A DNA stretch of 38,088 nucleotides, taken from assembly GCA_903915155.1 (NCBI GenBank), contig CAIWRU010000151.1, positions 1 through 38,088 of the forward strand, read 5' to 3'. Under the pieces are notes generated by a model, which made no database searches, was not told the origin of the DNA, and was given only the letters and a program-made list of their open reading frames with translations. Below are positions 17,142 through 26,041 of the stretch, piece by piece; positions within the stretch are counted from its first letter, which is position 1; every line of letters starts with the position of its first letter. The translations under genes and the position numbers were made by a program. This DNA is from an uncultured Mucilaginibacter sp. GTDB taxonomy: Bacteria; Bacteroidota; Bacteroidia; Sphingobacteriales; Sphingobacteriaceae.

Positions 17142-17404
17142 TTATCTTTTCTCGTTTGGCCTGCTTGGCGGGCGTTGTTGTTGCTGCACACGTTGTTGTG
17201 GTTGAGGACGCTGTTGCTGCTGCACACGTTGTTGTGGTTGAGGACGCTGTTGCTGCTGCACACGTTGCTGTTTAAACCAGCTGTTTTGGTAGCTTTCACG
17301 GTTACCTGGTTCCAGGCAACGATTATTTCGCCTGATTTGCCCCCTGCTGATGCTGAAGATACCGCCAGCGTTAAAAGCGCAATGGATAGTAATGATCGTT
17401 TCAT
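17142..17404 (-). pseudogene. Frameshifted secreted Q/R/P-repeat protein
   Basis: From ATG 17404 the frame gives a clean signal peptide (MKRSLLSIALLTLAVSSASA) and then IIVAWNQ. After that the sensible frame changes: the next frame reads GNRESYQNSWFKQQRV, then a 12-residue repeat QQRVQQQQRPQP, and stops at 17142, just before the terminator. The original frame instead continues through the terminator and antisense to the YeiH gene, which is implausible. One missing G near 17305-17312 (minus strand AACCAGGTAACC) would reconcile both halves into one protein of about 87 residues. It is either a real frameshift or a sequence error. Function unknown; it would be a small secreted glutamine-rich protein. 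Confidence 0.6.
17172..17270 (-). repeat. 36-bp coding tandem repeat
   Basis: Two complete 36-bp units (17187-17222, 17223-17258) with partial copies on both sides encode QQRVQQQQRPQP. There are no spacers, so it is a protein repeat, not a CRISPR array. Confidence 0.85.
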
Positions 17405-17564
17405 TTTTTGATAAGTGGTTAATATTTAATATGGCGTAAATATAAAAATAAACTATCAATCCGATAGGAATTATATTGTTTTAATATTAATCTTATAATC
17501 AGCCATTTAGAACCATTTGTAATAAAAGCACACAATAATTATATTTGACCAACAATATTAATTT

Positions 17565-17912
17565 ATGCCATACAATGAAATATTAGCCAACCGTGTAAGA
17601 GAAGCGCTGTGCGATCTGCCGGACGTGGAAGAAAAAAAGATGTTCCGCGGGGTGTGCTTTATGGTTGATGGCAAAATGTGTATTTGCGTTAGCAATAACG
17701 AACTGATGTGCCGCGTAGGCCCGGATAAGCATGAAGAGGTGCTGGAAAAAAACGACACCCGCGCCATGATAATGAAAGGCAAAGTGTTAAAAGACTACGT
17801 TTATGTAAGTGAGGATGCCCTAAGATCAAAAGCCGAGTTTGATTATTGGGTGAACCATTGCCTGGCTTTTAATAAATTTGCCAAAGCATCAAAACCAAAA
17901 CCTAAAAAGTAA
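17565..17912 (+). CDS. TfoX N-terminal domain protein
   Basis: The protein has 115 residues and covers one TfoX/Sxy N-terminal domain: an N-terminal helix (ANRVREALCDL), then EKKMFRGVCFMVDGKMCICV and ELMCRVGPDKHEEVL, and a Lys-rich tail (KASKPKPKK). In proteobacteria two-domain TfoX/Sxy promotes competence; the stand-alone single-domain form found widely elsewhere has no established role. It appears monocistronic, 170 bp before the PBP1A gene and after a divergent AT-rich gap. Family call is firm, function is not. Confidence 0.88.
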   Translation: MPYNEILANRVREALCDLPDVEEKKMFRGVCFMVDGKMCICVSNNELMCRVGPDKHEEVLEKNDTRAMIMKGKVLKDYVYVSEDALRSKAEFDYWVNHCLAFNKFAKASKPKPKK

Positions 17913-18017
17913 GTTAATAAGCCTATAACATTCATCTTAAACGGTAAATTTTAAATAGAACCTTATCCCCTATTCACAACCCTGATAAATTAGGTTAGGA
18001 GCATAAAATTTACCTGT

Positions 18018-18025
18018 TAAATTTG
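18018..18025 (+). promoter_or_regulatory. Candidate -7 element for PBP1A
   Basis: TAAATTTG matches TAnnTTTG, 60 bp ahead of the ATG at 18085. The -33 region is not a clean TTTG. Confidence 0.35.
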
Positions 18026-18084
18026 CGTTGTTAATATTTATTACCGGGCTATGATTTAGAGCCATAATTTTACATCTTTACCGC

Positions 18085-20424
18085 ATGTTCAAACGTATAC
18101 GTAACCGATTTCTCAGGTACTTTGTCATTTTTATATATTTTATAATCCTGTTCTTTTGCGCGATAGAGTTGAATTTCCTTTGGCTCTTCGGATACTCTCC
18201 TGATATGCAGGACATTAAAAACCCTTCCATGTCAGTTGGGTCGCAAGTTTACACCGCCGATGGCAAATTGATCGGCCAGTATTATAAGGAAAACCGCTCT
18301 CCTGTCGACTTTAAAAACATATCGCCCAATCTTGTTAATGCCTTGATCGCTATCGAAGATGCAAGGTTCTATACGCATAACGGCATCGACTTTTATGGCT
18401 TTTTCACCAGCATGCTTTCCACCGCAAAAGGCGACAAACGCGGCGGCAGTACCATTACCCAGCAACTGGCAAAAAACCTTTTCGAAACCAGGAAACGAAA
18501 GTCGCAAGGGATAATAAAGCACGTACCGTTTATCAGCACGGTAGTTTATAAATGCAAAGAATGGTTAACCGCATTAAAAATTGAACATGTTTACAGCAAA
18601 CAGGAAATATTAGAGCTTTATTTTAATACTGTGCCTTTTGGTAATAACACCTATGGTATAAAAACCGCCACCCTAAAGTATTTTGACAAAACACCCGATA
18701 AAGTAAATCCGGCTGAAGCAGCAACGCTTATTGGCATGCTTAAGGCAACATCAACCTATAACCCTATAAACAACCCGGATGCTTCGGTAGCAAGGCGCAA
18801 CATTGTTTTGGGACAGATGGAAAAATATAACTACCTGACCAAAGACGCCTATGAGACTAACGTTAAACTACCGTTGAATCTTAACCTGGATTATGTTGAC
18901 AATGAAGGCCAGGGCGATTCGTATTTACGCGAAGCAGTGGAAAGATGGCTTAAAAAATGGTGCAAGGATAATGGATATGACCTGTATTCGGATGGCTTAA
19001 AAATATATACTACCATTGATTCGCACCTGCAGCAGTATGCTGAAGAAGCTGTAGCCGAAAAAATGAAGATGCTACAAAAACGTTTTGATAACCTATGGGG
19101 CAAAAAGAACCCATGGCGCGATTTTAATGGCAACGAAATAAAGGACTTTGTATTGAAAGCAGAAGAAAACCTGCCTATATATAAACTATTGCAGAAAAGA
19201 TATAAGGGTGATACAGCACAGATAAACAAATACTTTACTGCCAAAAAACGTATGACTGTGTTCACCTGGAACGGTGATAAAGACACAACCTTCTCCAGTG
19301 TCGACTCGCTGAAATACTATGCCCGTATATTGAATACAGGGATGATGACCATTGAACCATCCACAGGTTATATAAAAGATTGGGTTGGTGGTATCGACTA
19401 CAAATATTTTAATTACGACCACGTGAACCAGGCCAAGCGCCAGGCTGGGTCGACCTTTAAGCCGTTTGCCTATGTTACGGCACTGGATAATGGTTTTACG
19501 CCTTGCGATAAATTTACAGATAAGCGTGTTTCTATCAAATACAAAAACGACCACGGGGTTGATACTGTTTGGGAACCGAACAATGCTGATTTCAAATTTT
19601 CGGGTATGGAAATGTCGTTGCGTTGGGCTATGGGGAAATCAGTTAACTCTATTACTGCACAGGTTACCGAGCAGGTTGGCTGGGACAAGATAGTACAGTA
19701 TGCACACAAACTGGGTATCGAAAGCCCATTGAAATCGGTGCCTTCGGTGTCGTTAGGGTCGAATGATGTATCGGTTTATGAAATGGTGCGTGCTTATAGT
19801 ACCTTTTTAAATAAGGGCACTAAGATCGATCCGCTGCTGGTAACCAAAATAACCGACCAGGATGGCAATGTATTAGCTACCTTCAGCCTGAATAGCGAAA
19901 AAGTATTAAGCCCTGAAACTGCATGGCTAATGCTGTATATGTTCAGGGGGGGTATGGATGAGCCGGGCGGCACATCGCAGGCTTTATGGGAATACCCTGG
20001 ATTATGGAAGAAAAGCAGTAACCAAATCGGTGGCAAAACCGGTACATCATCGCACTATGTTGATGGCTGGTATATGGGTATCACAAAAGACCTTGTCACC
20101 GGGGTTTGGGTTGGCGCGGATGACCGAAGCGTACATTTCACCGACTCGGAAACCGGCGAGGGTTCGCATACAGCGCTGCCTGTTTTCGCGCGGTTTATGG
20201 AAAAGGTGTATGCTGATCCTAAATCTGGTTATACACCCGGACCGTTCCCTAAACCATGGGTGAAAATTACTAAGGAATATGATTGTCCGTCGCCACATAT
20301 TGAAACTGATACTACCACAACAGATAGCTTGGATTCCCCTATCGATACAACGGGAAAGGCACCTTTAGTACAGCCACAAACAACAACACCTGATACAAAG
20401 GACAATAATCCACCGAAACAGTAA
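18085..20424 (+). CDS. Class A penicillin-binding protein (PBP1A-like)
   Basis: The protein has 779 residues and is a bifunctional peptidoglycan synthase anchored by an N-terminal transmembrane helix (about 10-32). The GT51 glycosyltransferase domain shows IAIEDARFYTHNGID with catalytic Glu91, then GGSTITQQLAKNLF and ILELYFNTVPFGNN. The transpeptidase domain shows SxxK as Ser456-Thr-Phe-Lys459 (AGSTFKPFAY), SxN at Ser519 (KSVNS), and KTGTS at Lys651. A roughly 100-residue Lys-rich insertion separates the two domains. The C-terminal tail after about 740 is Thr/Pro/Asp-rich and probably disordered. It polymerises and crosslinks peptidoglycan in the periplasm. The next gene follows 60 bp later in the same direction. 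Confidence 0.95.
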   Translation: MFKRIRNRFLRYFVIFIYFIILFFCAIELNFLWLFGYSPDMQDIKNPSMSVGSQVYTADGKLIGQYYKENRSPVDFKNISPNLVNALIAIEDARFYTHNGIDFYGFFTSMLSTAKGDKRGGSTITQQLAKNLFETRKRKSQGIIKHVPFISTVVYKCKEWLTALKIEHVYSKQEILELYFNTVPFGNNTYGIKTATLKYFDKTPDKVNPAEAATLIGMLKATSTYNPINNPDASVARRNIVLGQMEKYNYLTKDAYETNVKLPLNLNLDYVDNEGQGDSYLREAVERWLKKWCKDNGYDLYSDGLKIYTTIDSHLQQYAEEAVAEKMKMLQKRFDNLWGKKNPWRDFNGNEIKDFVLKAEENLPIYKLLQKRYKGDTAQINKYFTAKKRMTVFTWNGDKDTTFSSVDSLKYYARILNTGMMTIEPSTGYIKDWVGGIDYKYFNYDHVNQAKRQAGSTFKPFAYVTALDNGFTPCDKFTDKRVSIKYKNDHGVDTVWEPNNADFKFSGMEMSLRWAMGKSVNSITAQVTEQVGWDKIVQYAHKLGIESPLKSVPSVSLGSNDVSVYEMVRAYSTFLNKGTKIDPLLVTKITDQDGNVLATFSLNSEKVLSPETAWLMLYMFRGGMDEPGGTSQALWEYPGLWKKSSNQIGGKTGTSSHYVDGWYMGITKDLVTGVWVGADDRSVHFTDSETGEGSHTALPVFARFMEKVYADPKSGYTPGPFPKPWVKITKEYDCPSPHIETDTTTTDSLDSPIDTTGKAPLVQPQTTTPDTKDNNPPKQ

Positions 20425-20484
20425 AACAGATGTAATTTTATTGCCCACTATATAAAGGCCGGTACTTTTAATATAAATTACGAC

Positions 20485-23400
20485 ATGAATAAATTTTACA
20501 ACGTCATAAATAAGGCTAAAAGATATTCAGCAGTATTGGTCTGCCTTTTGGGCACGCTGCTGTTAAGCCAGCGCGCTATCGCGCAATACTTCGGTCAAAA
20601 TAAGGTGAGGTATAAGAACCTTAAGTTTAAGGTTTATCGCACGCCACATTTCCAGATATATTATTACCTGCAGAACGACAGCATGATTAAGCGCTTCGCG
20701 CAGGAAAGCGAAACATGGTATACTTTACACCAACAGGTTTTCAGGGATACGTTCAAAAAGCCCAACCCAATTATCCTGTACGCCAATCATCCCGATTTTC
20801 AGCAAACTACAGCTATCGACGGCGAAATTGATGTAGGTACAGGCGGTGTTACCGAAGGTTTAAAAAACCGCATAGTAATGCCCGTGATGGAAACCAACCA
20901 AATGACGCGGCACGTTATAGGCCACGAAATGGTGCATGCATTCCAGTACCATATTTTATTGGGGAAAGATTCATCGAACTATGAAAATATCGGGAACCTT
21001 CCGGGATGGATGATAGAAGGTATGGCCGAATACCTGTCGTTAGGTAAAAAAGATTCTTACACGGCTATGTGGATGCGTGATGCTTATTTGAACCATGACA
21101 TCCCTACTATAAAAGATCTTACAGAAACCAATAAGTATTTCCCTTACCGCTATGGCGAAGCTTTCTGGTCATTCATCGGGTCGACTTATGGGGATACGGT
21201 TATCGTTCCCTTCTTTAAAAACACTGCGCATTTCGGCCTGGAATATGGCATAAGGCGCACGTTTGGTTTTAACGATAGAACATTGTCGTCACTATGGAAA
21301 ACCTCTATTGAAAATACTTATAAGCCATTCTTAAAAGATACCGCACAATTACCTACCGGTCGTCTGCTTATCAGCGATAAAAACTCGGGTAAGATGAACC
21401 TTGCTCCTGCTATCAGTCCGGATGGTAAATATTTAGCTTTCTTGTCGGAAAAAGATTTGTTTACTGTCGACCTCTATTTGGCCGATGCGAAAACGGGACA
21501 GGTATTAAAAAAGCTGACGAGTAAGGTATCTAATAATCACGTTGACGAGTTTAATTTTATTGAGTCAGCCGGGGCGTGGTCGCCGGACGGGAAGAAGTTC
21601 GCTTTCAGCGTATTTAATAAAGGGCGAAACAGGATGCTGGTGGTGGAGATACCGAGCGGGCGAATATTGCAAGATATATCCATGGAAAAAGCTGAACAAT
21701 TCAGTAACCTTTCATGGTCGCCTGATGGGAAGAGCATGGTTTTCCAGGGATTATCTGAAGGGCAAGGCGACCTGTACCTGTATAACTTCGATACGAAAAA
21801 GGTAACGCAGCTTACCAATGATAAATATACTGATTACCAGCCCAGCTTTTCGAGGGATGGAAAAACGATCGTTTTTTCGAGCGACCGGACAACTTATGAT
21901 AAGTCGCCAAGCCAGGATATTTCCTTAAACCTGGCCGAACTTGACCTCGCTACAGGGAAAGTAACAGACATTAAAGTATTCAACGGCGCTAATAATTTAA
22001 ACCCGCAGTATTCATCGGATGGTACGCAGATATACTTTTTATCCAACAGGGATGGTTTCCGCAATATGTACCGTTATACCAAAAGTAATGGCCAAGTTGA
22101 GCAAATGACCAACCTGTTTACAGGCATAAGTGGTATTACCGAATATTCGCCGGCTTTGAGCATATCAAATAATAATGATATTGTTTACTCGTATTATCGC
22201 GCGCAAAAGTATTCGCTTTACACAGCGAAAGCTACGGAGTTTACACCAAAGCAGGTAGATACAACCGCTTTAATGACTGATGCAGGGCTATTGCCGCCAG
22301 CACGTTCTGTCGGTGTTAACCTCATCAATGCGAATTTGAATAACTTTTTGGCCTATCCTTTTTTACCGGCTGATTCTATTCACCATATACCTTATAAACC
22401 AATGTTCAAGCTTGATTATTTGGCAAGTAGCGGCGTAGGGATCGGCGTAAGTTCGTACGGTACAGGTTTGGCCAGTGGTGTACAGGGCGTATTCAGTGAT
22501 ATTTTGGGTCGAAACCAGATATATGCCGGGCTTGCAGTAAATGGCGAGGTATATGATTTTGGCGGGCAGGTTATTTATCTGAACCAAACCGGGCGCTGGA
22601 ATTATGGCTTCGGGTTATCGCATATCCCTTATCAGTATGCAAATTATAGTGTTGTTAATTCGACTTACACATCGGGTTCAAAAACGATTCCGGCCATTGA
22701 CGAACGCTACGACATTATCCGGGTGTTCCAGGACCAGGCCACTGCCTTTACCTCCTACCCTTTTTCAAGGACTACCAGGGTCGAATTTGGCACTGGCATA
22801 TCGCATTATTATTATCGTGTCGACCGTTACAGTACTTTGTATGACACAACCGGGAATTATTTAAGCTATAACCATACACATATTTCTAATTCAACTTACA
22901 ACGCCGACGCGGCAAACGGCGGTATAAACTTAGTGCCATTCTCGCTGGTTCAGCTGAATGCTTCGCTTATTGGTGATAACTCGTTTTTTGGTATCGCCGC
23001 GCCATTAAATGGTTTCCGTTACCGTTTGGAAGCAGAATATAATGTAGGCACTTACCGTTTCTTCGATCCGACTATTGATTTAAGGGGATATGTACGTGCA
23101 GCTCCTGTTACTTTTGCTGCAAGATTGTATGCCTACGGGCGGTTTGGGAATGCCAGCGGGTTATACCCGCTGTACGTGGGCTACCCTTTCCTGATACGTG
23201 GCTATGAGGCGCAAACTTTTTATAACAATAGCGGCAGCACAAAGTCTACTAACGGATTTACTATAGACCAGCTATCGGGCAGCCGTATAGCGGTAGCAAG
23301 TTTCGAGGTGCGTTTACCTTTTACAGGGCCTGAGCGGCTTGCACAGATAAAATCAAAGTTCTTTTTTTCGGATCTGAACGCGTTTTTTGATGCCGGTTTG

Positions 23401-23628
23401 GCCTGGAACCAGGGCGACCAAATACAAATGGGCTTAACGCCTAGTAATCCAAACCTGGTTGACTCGCAGGGTGGCCCGTTGCAACGCGTGCCTGCATTTA
23501 GCGCCGGGCTCTCGCTAAGAGTGAATGTGTTTGGTGCATTTATATTGGAACCTTATTTTGCCGTTCCATTTAACCGGAATGATGTTACAAAACCTGTATT
23601 CGGCTTAGGTTTTACACCGGGCTGGTAA
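20485..23628 (+). CDS. Exported metalloprotease / TolB-like propeller / Omp85-like barrel fusion
   Basis: The protein has 1047 residues and begins with a signal peptide (cleavage near AIAQ, residue 34). An M1/MA-type metalloprotease-like region has HEMVH (His147, Glu148, His151) and downstream GWMIEGMAEYLS, whose Glu178 or Glu182 would be the third zinc ligand. From about 285 to 600 there are TolB/PD40 propeller blades (APAISPDGKYLAFLS, GAWSPDGKKFAFS, LSWSPDGKSMVF, QPSFSRDGKTIVFSS). The last 400 residues look like an outer-membrane beta-barrel: alternating aromatic strands, FLIRGYE (Arg905-Gly-Tyr), which recalls the Omp85 RGF/Y signature, and a terminal aromatic residue. It would sit in the outer membrane with protease and propeller on one side. 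Whether it cleaves proteins or only scaffolds is unknown. A fasciclin gene follows after 7 bp. Confidence 0.8.
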   Translation: MNKFYNVINKAKRYSAVLVCLLGTLLLSQRAIAQYFGQNKVRYKNLKFKVYRTPHFQIYYYLQNDSMIKRFAQESETWYTLHQQVFRDTFKKPNPIILYANHPDFQQTTAIDGEIDVGTGGVTEGLKNRIVMPVMETNQMTRHVIGHEMVHAFQYHILLGKDSSNYENIGNLPGWMIEGMAEYLSLGKKDSYTAMWMRDAYLNHDIPTIKDLTETNKYFPYRYGEAFWSFIGSTYGDTVIVPFFKNTAHFGLEYGIRRTFGFNDRTLSSLWKTSIENTYKPFLKDTAQLPTGRLLISDKNSGKMNLAPAISPDGKYLAFLSEKDLFTVDLYLADAKTGQVLKKLTSKVSNNHVDEFNFIESAGAWSPDGKKFAFSVFNKGRNRMLVVEIPSGRILQDISMEKAEQFSNLSWSPDGKSMVFQGLSEGQGDLYLYNFDTKKVTQLTNDKYTDYQPSFSRDGKTIVFSSDRTTYDKSPSQDISLNLAELDLATGKVTDIKVFNGANNLNPQYSSDGTQIYFLSNRDGFRNMYRYTKSNGQVEQMTNLFTGISGITEYSPALSISNNNDIVYSYYRAQKYSLYTAKATEFTPKQVDTTALMTDAGLLPPARSVGVNLINANLNNFLAYPFLPADSIHHIPYKPMFKLDYLASSGVGIGVSSYGTGLASGVQGVFSDILGRNQIYAGLAVNGEVYDFGGQVIYLNQTGRWNYGFGLSHIPYQYANYSVVNSTYTSGSKTIPAIDERYDIIRVFQDQATAFTSYPFSRTTRVEFGTGISHYYYRVDRYSTLYDTTGNYLSYNHTHISNSTYNADAANGGINLVPFSLVQLNASLIGDNSFFGIAAPLNGFRYRLEAEYNVGTYRFFDPTIDLRGYVRAAPVTFAARLYAYGRFGNASGLYPLYVGYPFLIRGYEAQTFYNNSGSTKSTNGFTIDQLSGSRIAVASFEVRLPFTGPERLAQIKSKFFFSDLNAFFDAGLAWNQGDQIQMGLTPSNPNLVDSQGGPLQRVPAFSAGLSLRVNVFGAFILEPYFAVPFNRNDVTKPVFGLGFTPGW

Positions 23629-23635
23629 AATTTGT

Positions 23636-24148
23636 ATGATGAAAAAATATGCGATAGTTATTGTTCTTGTTCTATTGATTTCAAAAGGCTATGCGCAAAT
23701 TGTTGCGAATGATACGCTAAAATTTGCAACTCATAAAAAGGAGATCAGTACTTTCTTTAAAATTATTGATACAGCAGGCCTGAATAAGATATTTTCGGGC
23801 CAACCTGTTACTATACTTGCGCCTGATAACAAAGCATTGGAAAATTCGCCTATACCGGATAGTCTTTTCAAACCGGCAAATAAGGCACTACTTGTATCAT
23901 TGTTACACAACCACGTTATACCCGGAGCATTTACTGCTAAGGACATTTCTGCGCTGATACATAAGGGAAAAGGACTGATTGAATTTATTGCACTATCGGG
24001 AAAAAAGTATACAGCAGGCATAGATGCTAACCGGAATATAGCACTCGTTGATGGCTCGGGTGCAAAGCACATTATAAAAGTATTCGACCTGCATTATGGC
24101 AGCGCCATCATATTTATTATTAGTTCTGTAATTTCAACAAAAGAATAA
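23636..24148 (+). CDS. Fasciclin (FAS1) domain secreted protein
   Basis: The protein has 170 residues: signal peptide (cleavage near YAQ, about residue 21) and one FAS1 domain with STFFKIIDTAGLNKIF, PVTILAPDNKALEN and LLVSLLHNHVIPGAFTAKDI, the usual order of family motifs. FAS1 domains mediate adhesion or surface interactions. It starts 7 bp after the large barrel fusion, so both are probably co-transcribed and act at the envelope. ATGATG offers two starts three bases apart. Confidence 0.85.
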   Translation: MMKKYAIVIVLVLLISKGYAQIVANDTLKFATHKKEISTFFKIIDTAGLNKIFSGQPVTILAPDNKALENSPIPDSLFKPANKALLVSLLHNHVIPGAFTAKDISALIHKGKGLIEFIALSGKKYTAGIDANRNIALVDGSGAKHIIKVFDLHYGSAIIFIISSVISTKE

Positions 24149-24340
24149 ACATAGCGTACGGCAAAAAACTCGCAGGCACTTGTAAGGAAGCTTATAATAT
24201 TTCGACTAATCCCACAAAAGTTCGAAAATGTTTTATTATACCTGGCTATGACAAACCATCTTTATTGGTAATTCGTAATTCAGATATATGAAACAGTAGC
24301 GCTGGTAGCGCTGCCCATTCAAATCAAAAAAATAAAAAAA

Positions 24341-24832
24341 ATGAAAAGATCAGTTTTATCTGTAATGCTGTTAGCCATGGTAGGCTTGTTCAGCTGCCAG
24401 AACATTAATGCCCAAAACACAAAAATTTTAGCAAACAGGCCAAAAAGCAAAACGGCTGCCGAGTGGAAGAAAATTCTTACTCCAAACCAGTACTATATAA
24501 TGGTTGAAAGAGGCACCGAACCAGCATTCCATAATGCATACGGAGAGAGTACCGAGAAAGGTTATTATAAAAGCGCGGCTACAGGCGATATTTTATTTAC
24601 TTCGGGTGATAAGTTTGATAGCGGAACGGGCTGGCCAAGCTTTGTTAAACCTGCCGATATGAAAAAGATAGAAATTGTCCAGGACAACAGTTTCGGTATG
24701 TCGCGCGATGAAGTAATTGAACGCAGTACGGGTTTACACCTGGGCCATGTTTTTGACGACGGACCTTCTGACAGGGGCGGCAAACGCTACTGCATGAATT
24801 CGGGCGCACTTGTTTTTGTTAAAACGAAGTAA
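24341..24832 (+). CDS. msrB: Peptide-methionine (R)-S-oxide reductase, exported, zinc ligands absent
   Basis: The protein has 163 residues. A lipoprotein-type signal ends at LFSC (Cys19). The MsrB core is clear: GTEPAFHNAYGE, DKFDSGTGWPSF, GLHLGHVFDDGP and RYCMNSGAL, with catalytic Cys151. The two CxxC pairs that bind structural zinc in many MsrBs are absent (YKSAATGDILF and VIERSTGLHLGHVF replace them), so this is the zinc-free type. It should reduce methionine-R-sulfoxide in periplasmic proteins. Its 3' end overlaps the convergent GIY-YIG gene by 14 bp. Confidence 0.92.
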   Translation: MKRSVLSVMLLAMVGLFSCQNINAQNTKILANRPKSKTAAEWKKILTPNQYYIMVERGTEPAFHNAYGESTEKGYYKSAATGDILFTSGDKFDSGTGWPSFVKPADMKKIEIVQDNSFGMSRDEVIERSTGLHLGHVFDDGPSDRGGKRYCMNSGALVFVKTK

Positions 24833-25178
24833 CCGCCCTGCGTAAATTTTGCATCGATGGGCGTATCTGGGGCCTTACCCTTAACCCGCTCTCGAAATTT
24901 AATCCAATGGTCAGATCTATCCAATCCGGGTTTACAGGTCTGATCATTTTTTCTTTCTGCGGGCGTGTGTAAGTGCTTACCTGTTTAAAACGCTCCATGG
25001 CCATCTCTTCTGAATTGATCTCTTCGAAATAAACCAGGCGGTTAAGTTGCTGCGCGCTGTCGAAAAATAAGGTTGGCATTTCGTTATAGAACTGCAAAGT
25101 TTTCACAAGATCGGAGCTTAAGCCTACGTGTAAATTGTTCCTGTTTCTGTCTGTAATGATATAAATAAACCGTTTCAT
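24819..25178 (-). CDS. GIY-YIG-fold protein, degenerate catalytic motif
   Basis: The protein has 119 residues. The layout matches small GIY-YIG nucleases: FIYIITDRNRNNLHVGLSSDL at the start, then LVYFEEINSEEMAMERFKQV and NPDWIDL near the middle. The canonical YIG is HVG, and the usual Arg after the second motif (as in SDLKRR) is missing (SDLVKTL), while a Glu is kept in the second helix. DNA cleavage may therefore be lost or altered. It is transcribed divergently from a LexA-like regulator with 82 bp between the start codons and may belong to its regulon. Confidence 0.75.
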   Translation of the reverse strand: MKRFIYIITDRNRNNLHVGLSSDLVKTLQFYNEMPTLFFDSAQQLNRLVYFEEINSEEMAMERFKQVSTYTRPQKEKMIRPVNPDWIDLTIGLNFESGLRVRPQIRPSMQNLRRAVTSF

Positions 25179-25206
25179 GGATAAAAAATTTGGTGATTAA
25201 AATTTT

Positions 25207-25237
25207 ATTACTAACTTTATGAGCATAAAATTACTAA
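25207..25237. promoter_or_regulatory. Direct repeats in the divergent regulator/GIY-YIG promoter region
   Basis: ATTACTAA occurs at 25207-25214 and 25230-25237, 23 bp apart, between the divergent starts. The region is AT-rich with further TTTTA/TAAAA symmetry. A plausible operator for the adjacent XRE-S24 regulator; no footprint is known. Confidence 0.35.
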
Positions 25238-25260
25238 TAAATTTAGCAATTCCAAATTTT

Positions 25261-26025
25261 ATGTCAATAATTTCATCAAATATTAAATTTCTTCGCAAAA
25301 AGAAGGGATTAACACAGCAAAGCTTTGCTGATCAGGTAGGTATCAAACGTTCATTGGTGGGTGCCTATGAGGAAGAAAGAGCCGAACCCAAGTACGAATT
25401 ACTAAAAGTAATAGCATCGTTTTTTGATGTGAGCATTGATGATTTCATCAAACAAAAGATAGATGATAAATGGCAGCCTGCGCCAAAAGGTAATTTGCGG
25501 ATATTAAGCATCTCGGTTGATAAGGAAGATAACGAAAATATCGAGTTGGTACCCTTAAAGGCCAGCGCCGGTTATTTGAATGGTTATGCCGACCCGGAAT
25601 ATGTGGCCCAATTACCTAAGTTTTATTTACCCATGTTTAAGCAGGGCACCTACCGTGCTTTTGAAATAAAAGGCGACTCGATGTTGCCGTTGGTATCGGG
25701 TACTATTATTATAGGTGAGTATGTGGAGAACTGGGCCGATGTAAAAGGCGGCGAAACTTATGTGATCATTTCAAAAAGCGATGGCGTGGTTTATAAACGT
25801 GTGGGTGGTAAATTCAGGGAGAATAAGAAACTGAAGCTGATATCGGACAACCCCGTTTATGAACCCTATGAAATTAATGCAGAAGATGTACTGGAAATCT
25901 GGAAGGCTAAAGGCTACATATCAACCCAACTGCCTCTACCTACCCCTGAGCCAACAATGGAAAGCCTCACCACTATGATGGCACAGATGCAAAGATCGAT
26001 CTCGAATTTACAGCAAAAGAATTAA
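25261..26025 (+). CDS. XRE-HTH / S24 peptidase regulator (CI/LexA-like)
   Basis: The protein has 254 residues from ATG 25261; upstream ATG 25219 would add 14 non-homologous residues. Residues 1-65 are a Cro/CI helix-turn-helix (IKFLRKKKGLTQQSFADQVGI). The C-terminal half is an S24 self-cleaving domain: Ala103-Gly104 in KASAGYL as putative scissile bond, Ser140 in KGDSM as nucleophile, and Lys179 in VVYKRV as general base; the spacings match LexA and CI. It should repress target genes and cleave itself when prompted by RecA-ssDNA or another cue. The C-terminal tail is Pro/Met/Gln-rich. It is divergent from the GIY-YIG gene. No phage genes are nearby, so it looks like a chromosomal stress regulator. 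Confidence 0.9.
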   Translation: MSIISSNIKFLRKKKGLTQQSFADQVGIKRSLVGAYEEERAEPKYELLKVIASFFDVSIDDFIKQKIDDKWQPAPKGNLRILSISVDKEDNENIELVPLKASAGYLNGYADPEYVAQLPKFYLPMFKQGTYRAFEIKGDSMLPLVSGTIIIGEYVENWADVKGGETYVIISKSDGVVYKRVGGKFRENKKLKLISDNPVYEPYEINAEDVLEIWKAKGYISTQLPLPTPEPTMESLTTMMAQMQRSISNLQQKN

Positions 26026-26041
26026 AAAAATAACCATAATT

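Noticed and set aside
17187..17258. 36-bp direct repeats that could suggest a CRISPR array
   Set aside because: Units are contiguous with no spacers and translate to a regular QQRVQQQQRPQP repeat on the minus strand.
16892..17404. 170-residue frame with signal peptide and Asn/Cys repeat
   Set aside because: It reads through the terminator and antisense through the YeiH gene; the neighbouring Q-rich frame ends correctly before the terminator, so only the signal-peptide part is kept in a frameshifted gene.
25261..26025. S24 regulator as a prophage repressor
   Set aside because: No integrase, Cro, structural or lysis genes lie nearby; the flanking genes are ordinary chromosomal ones.
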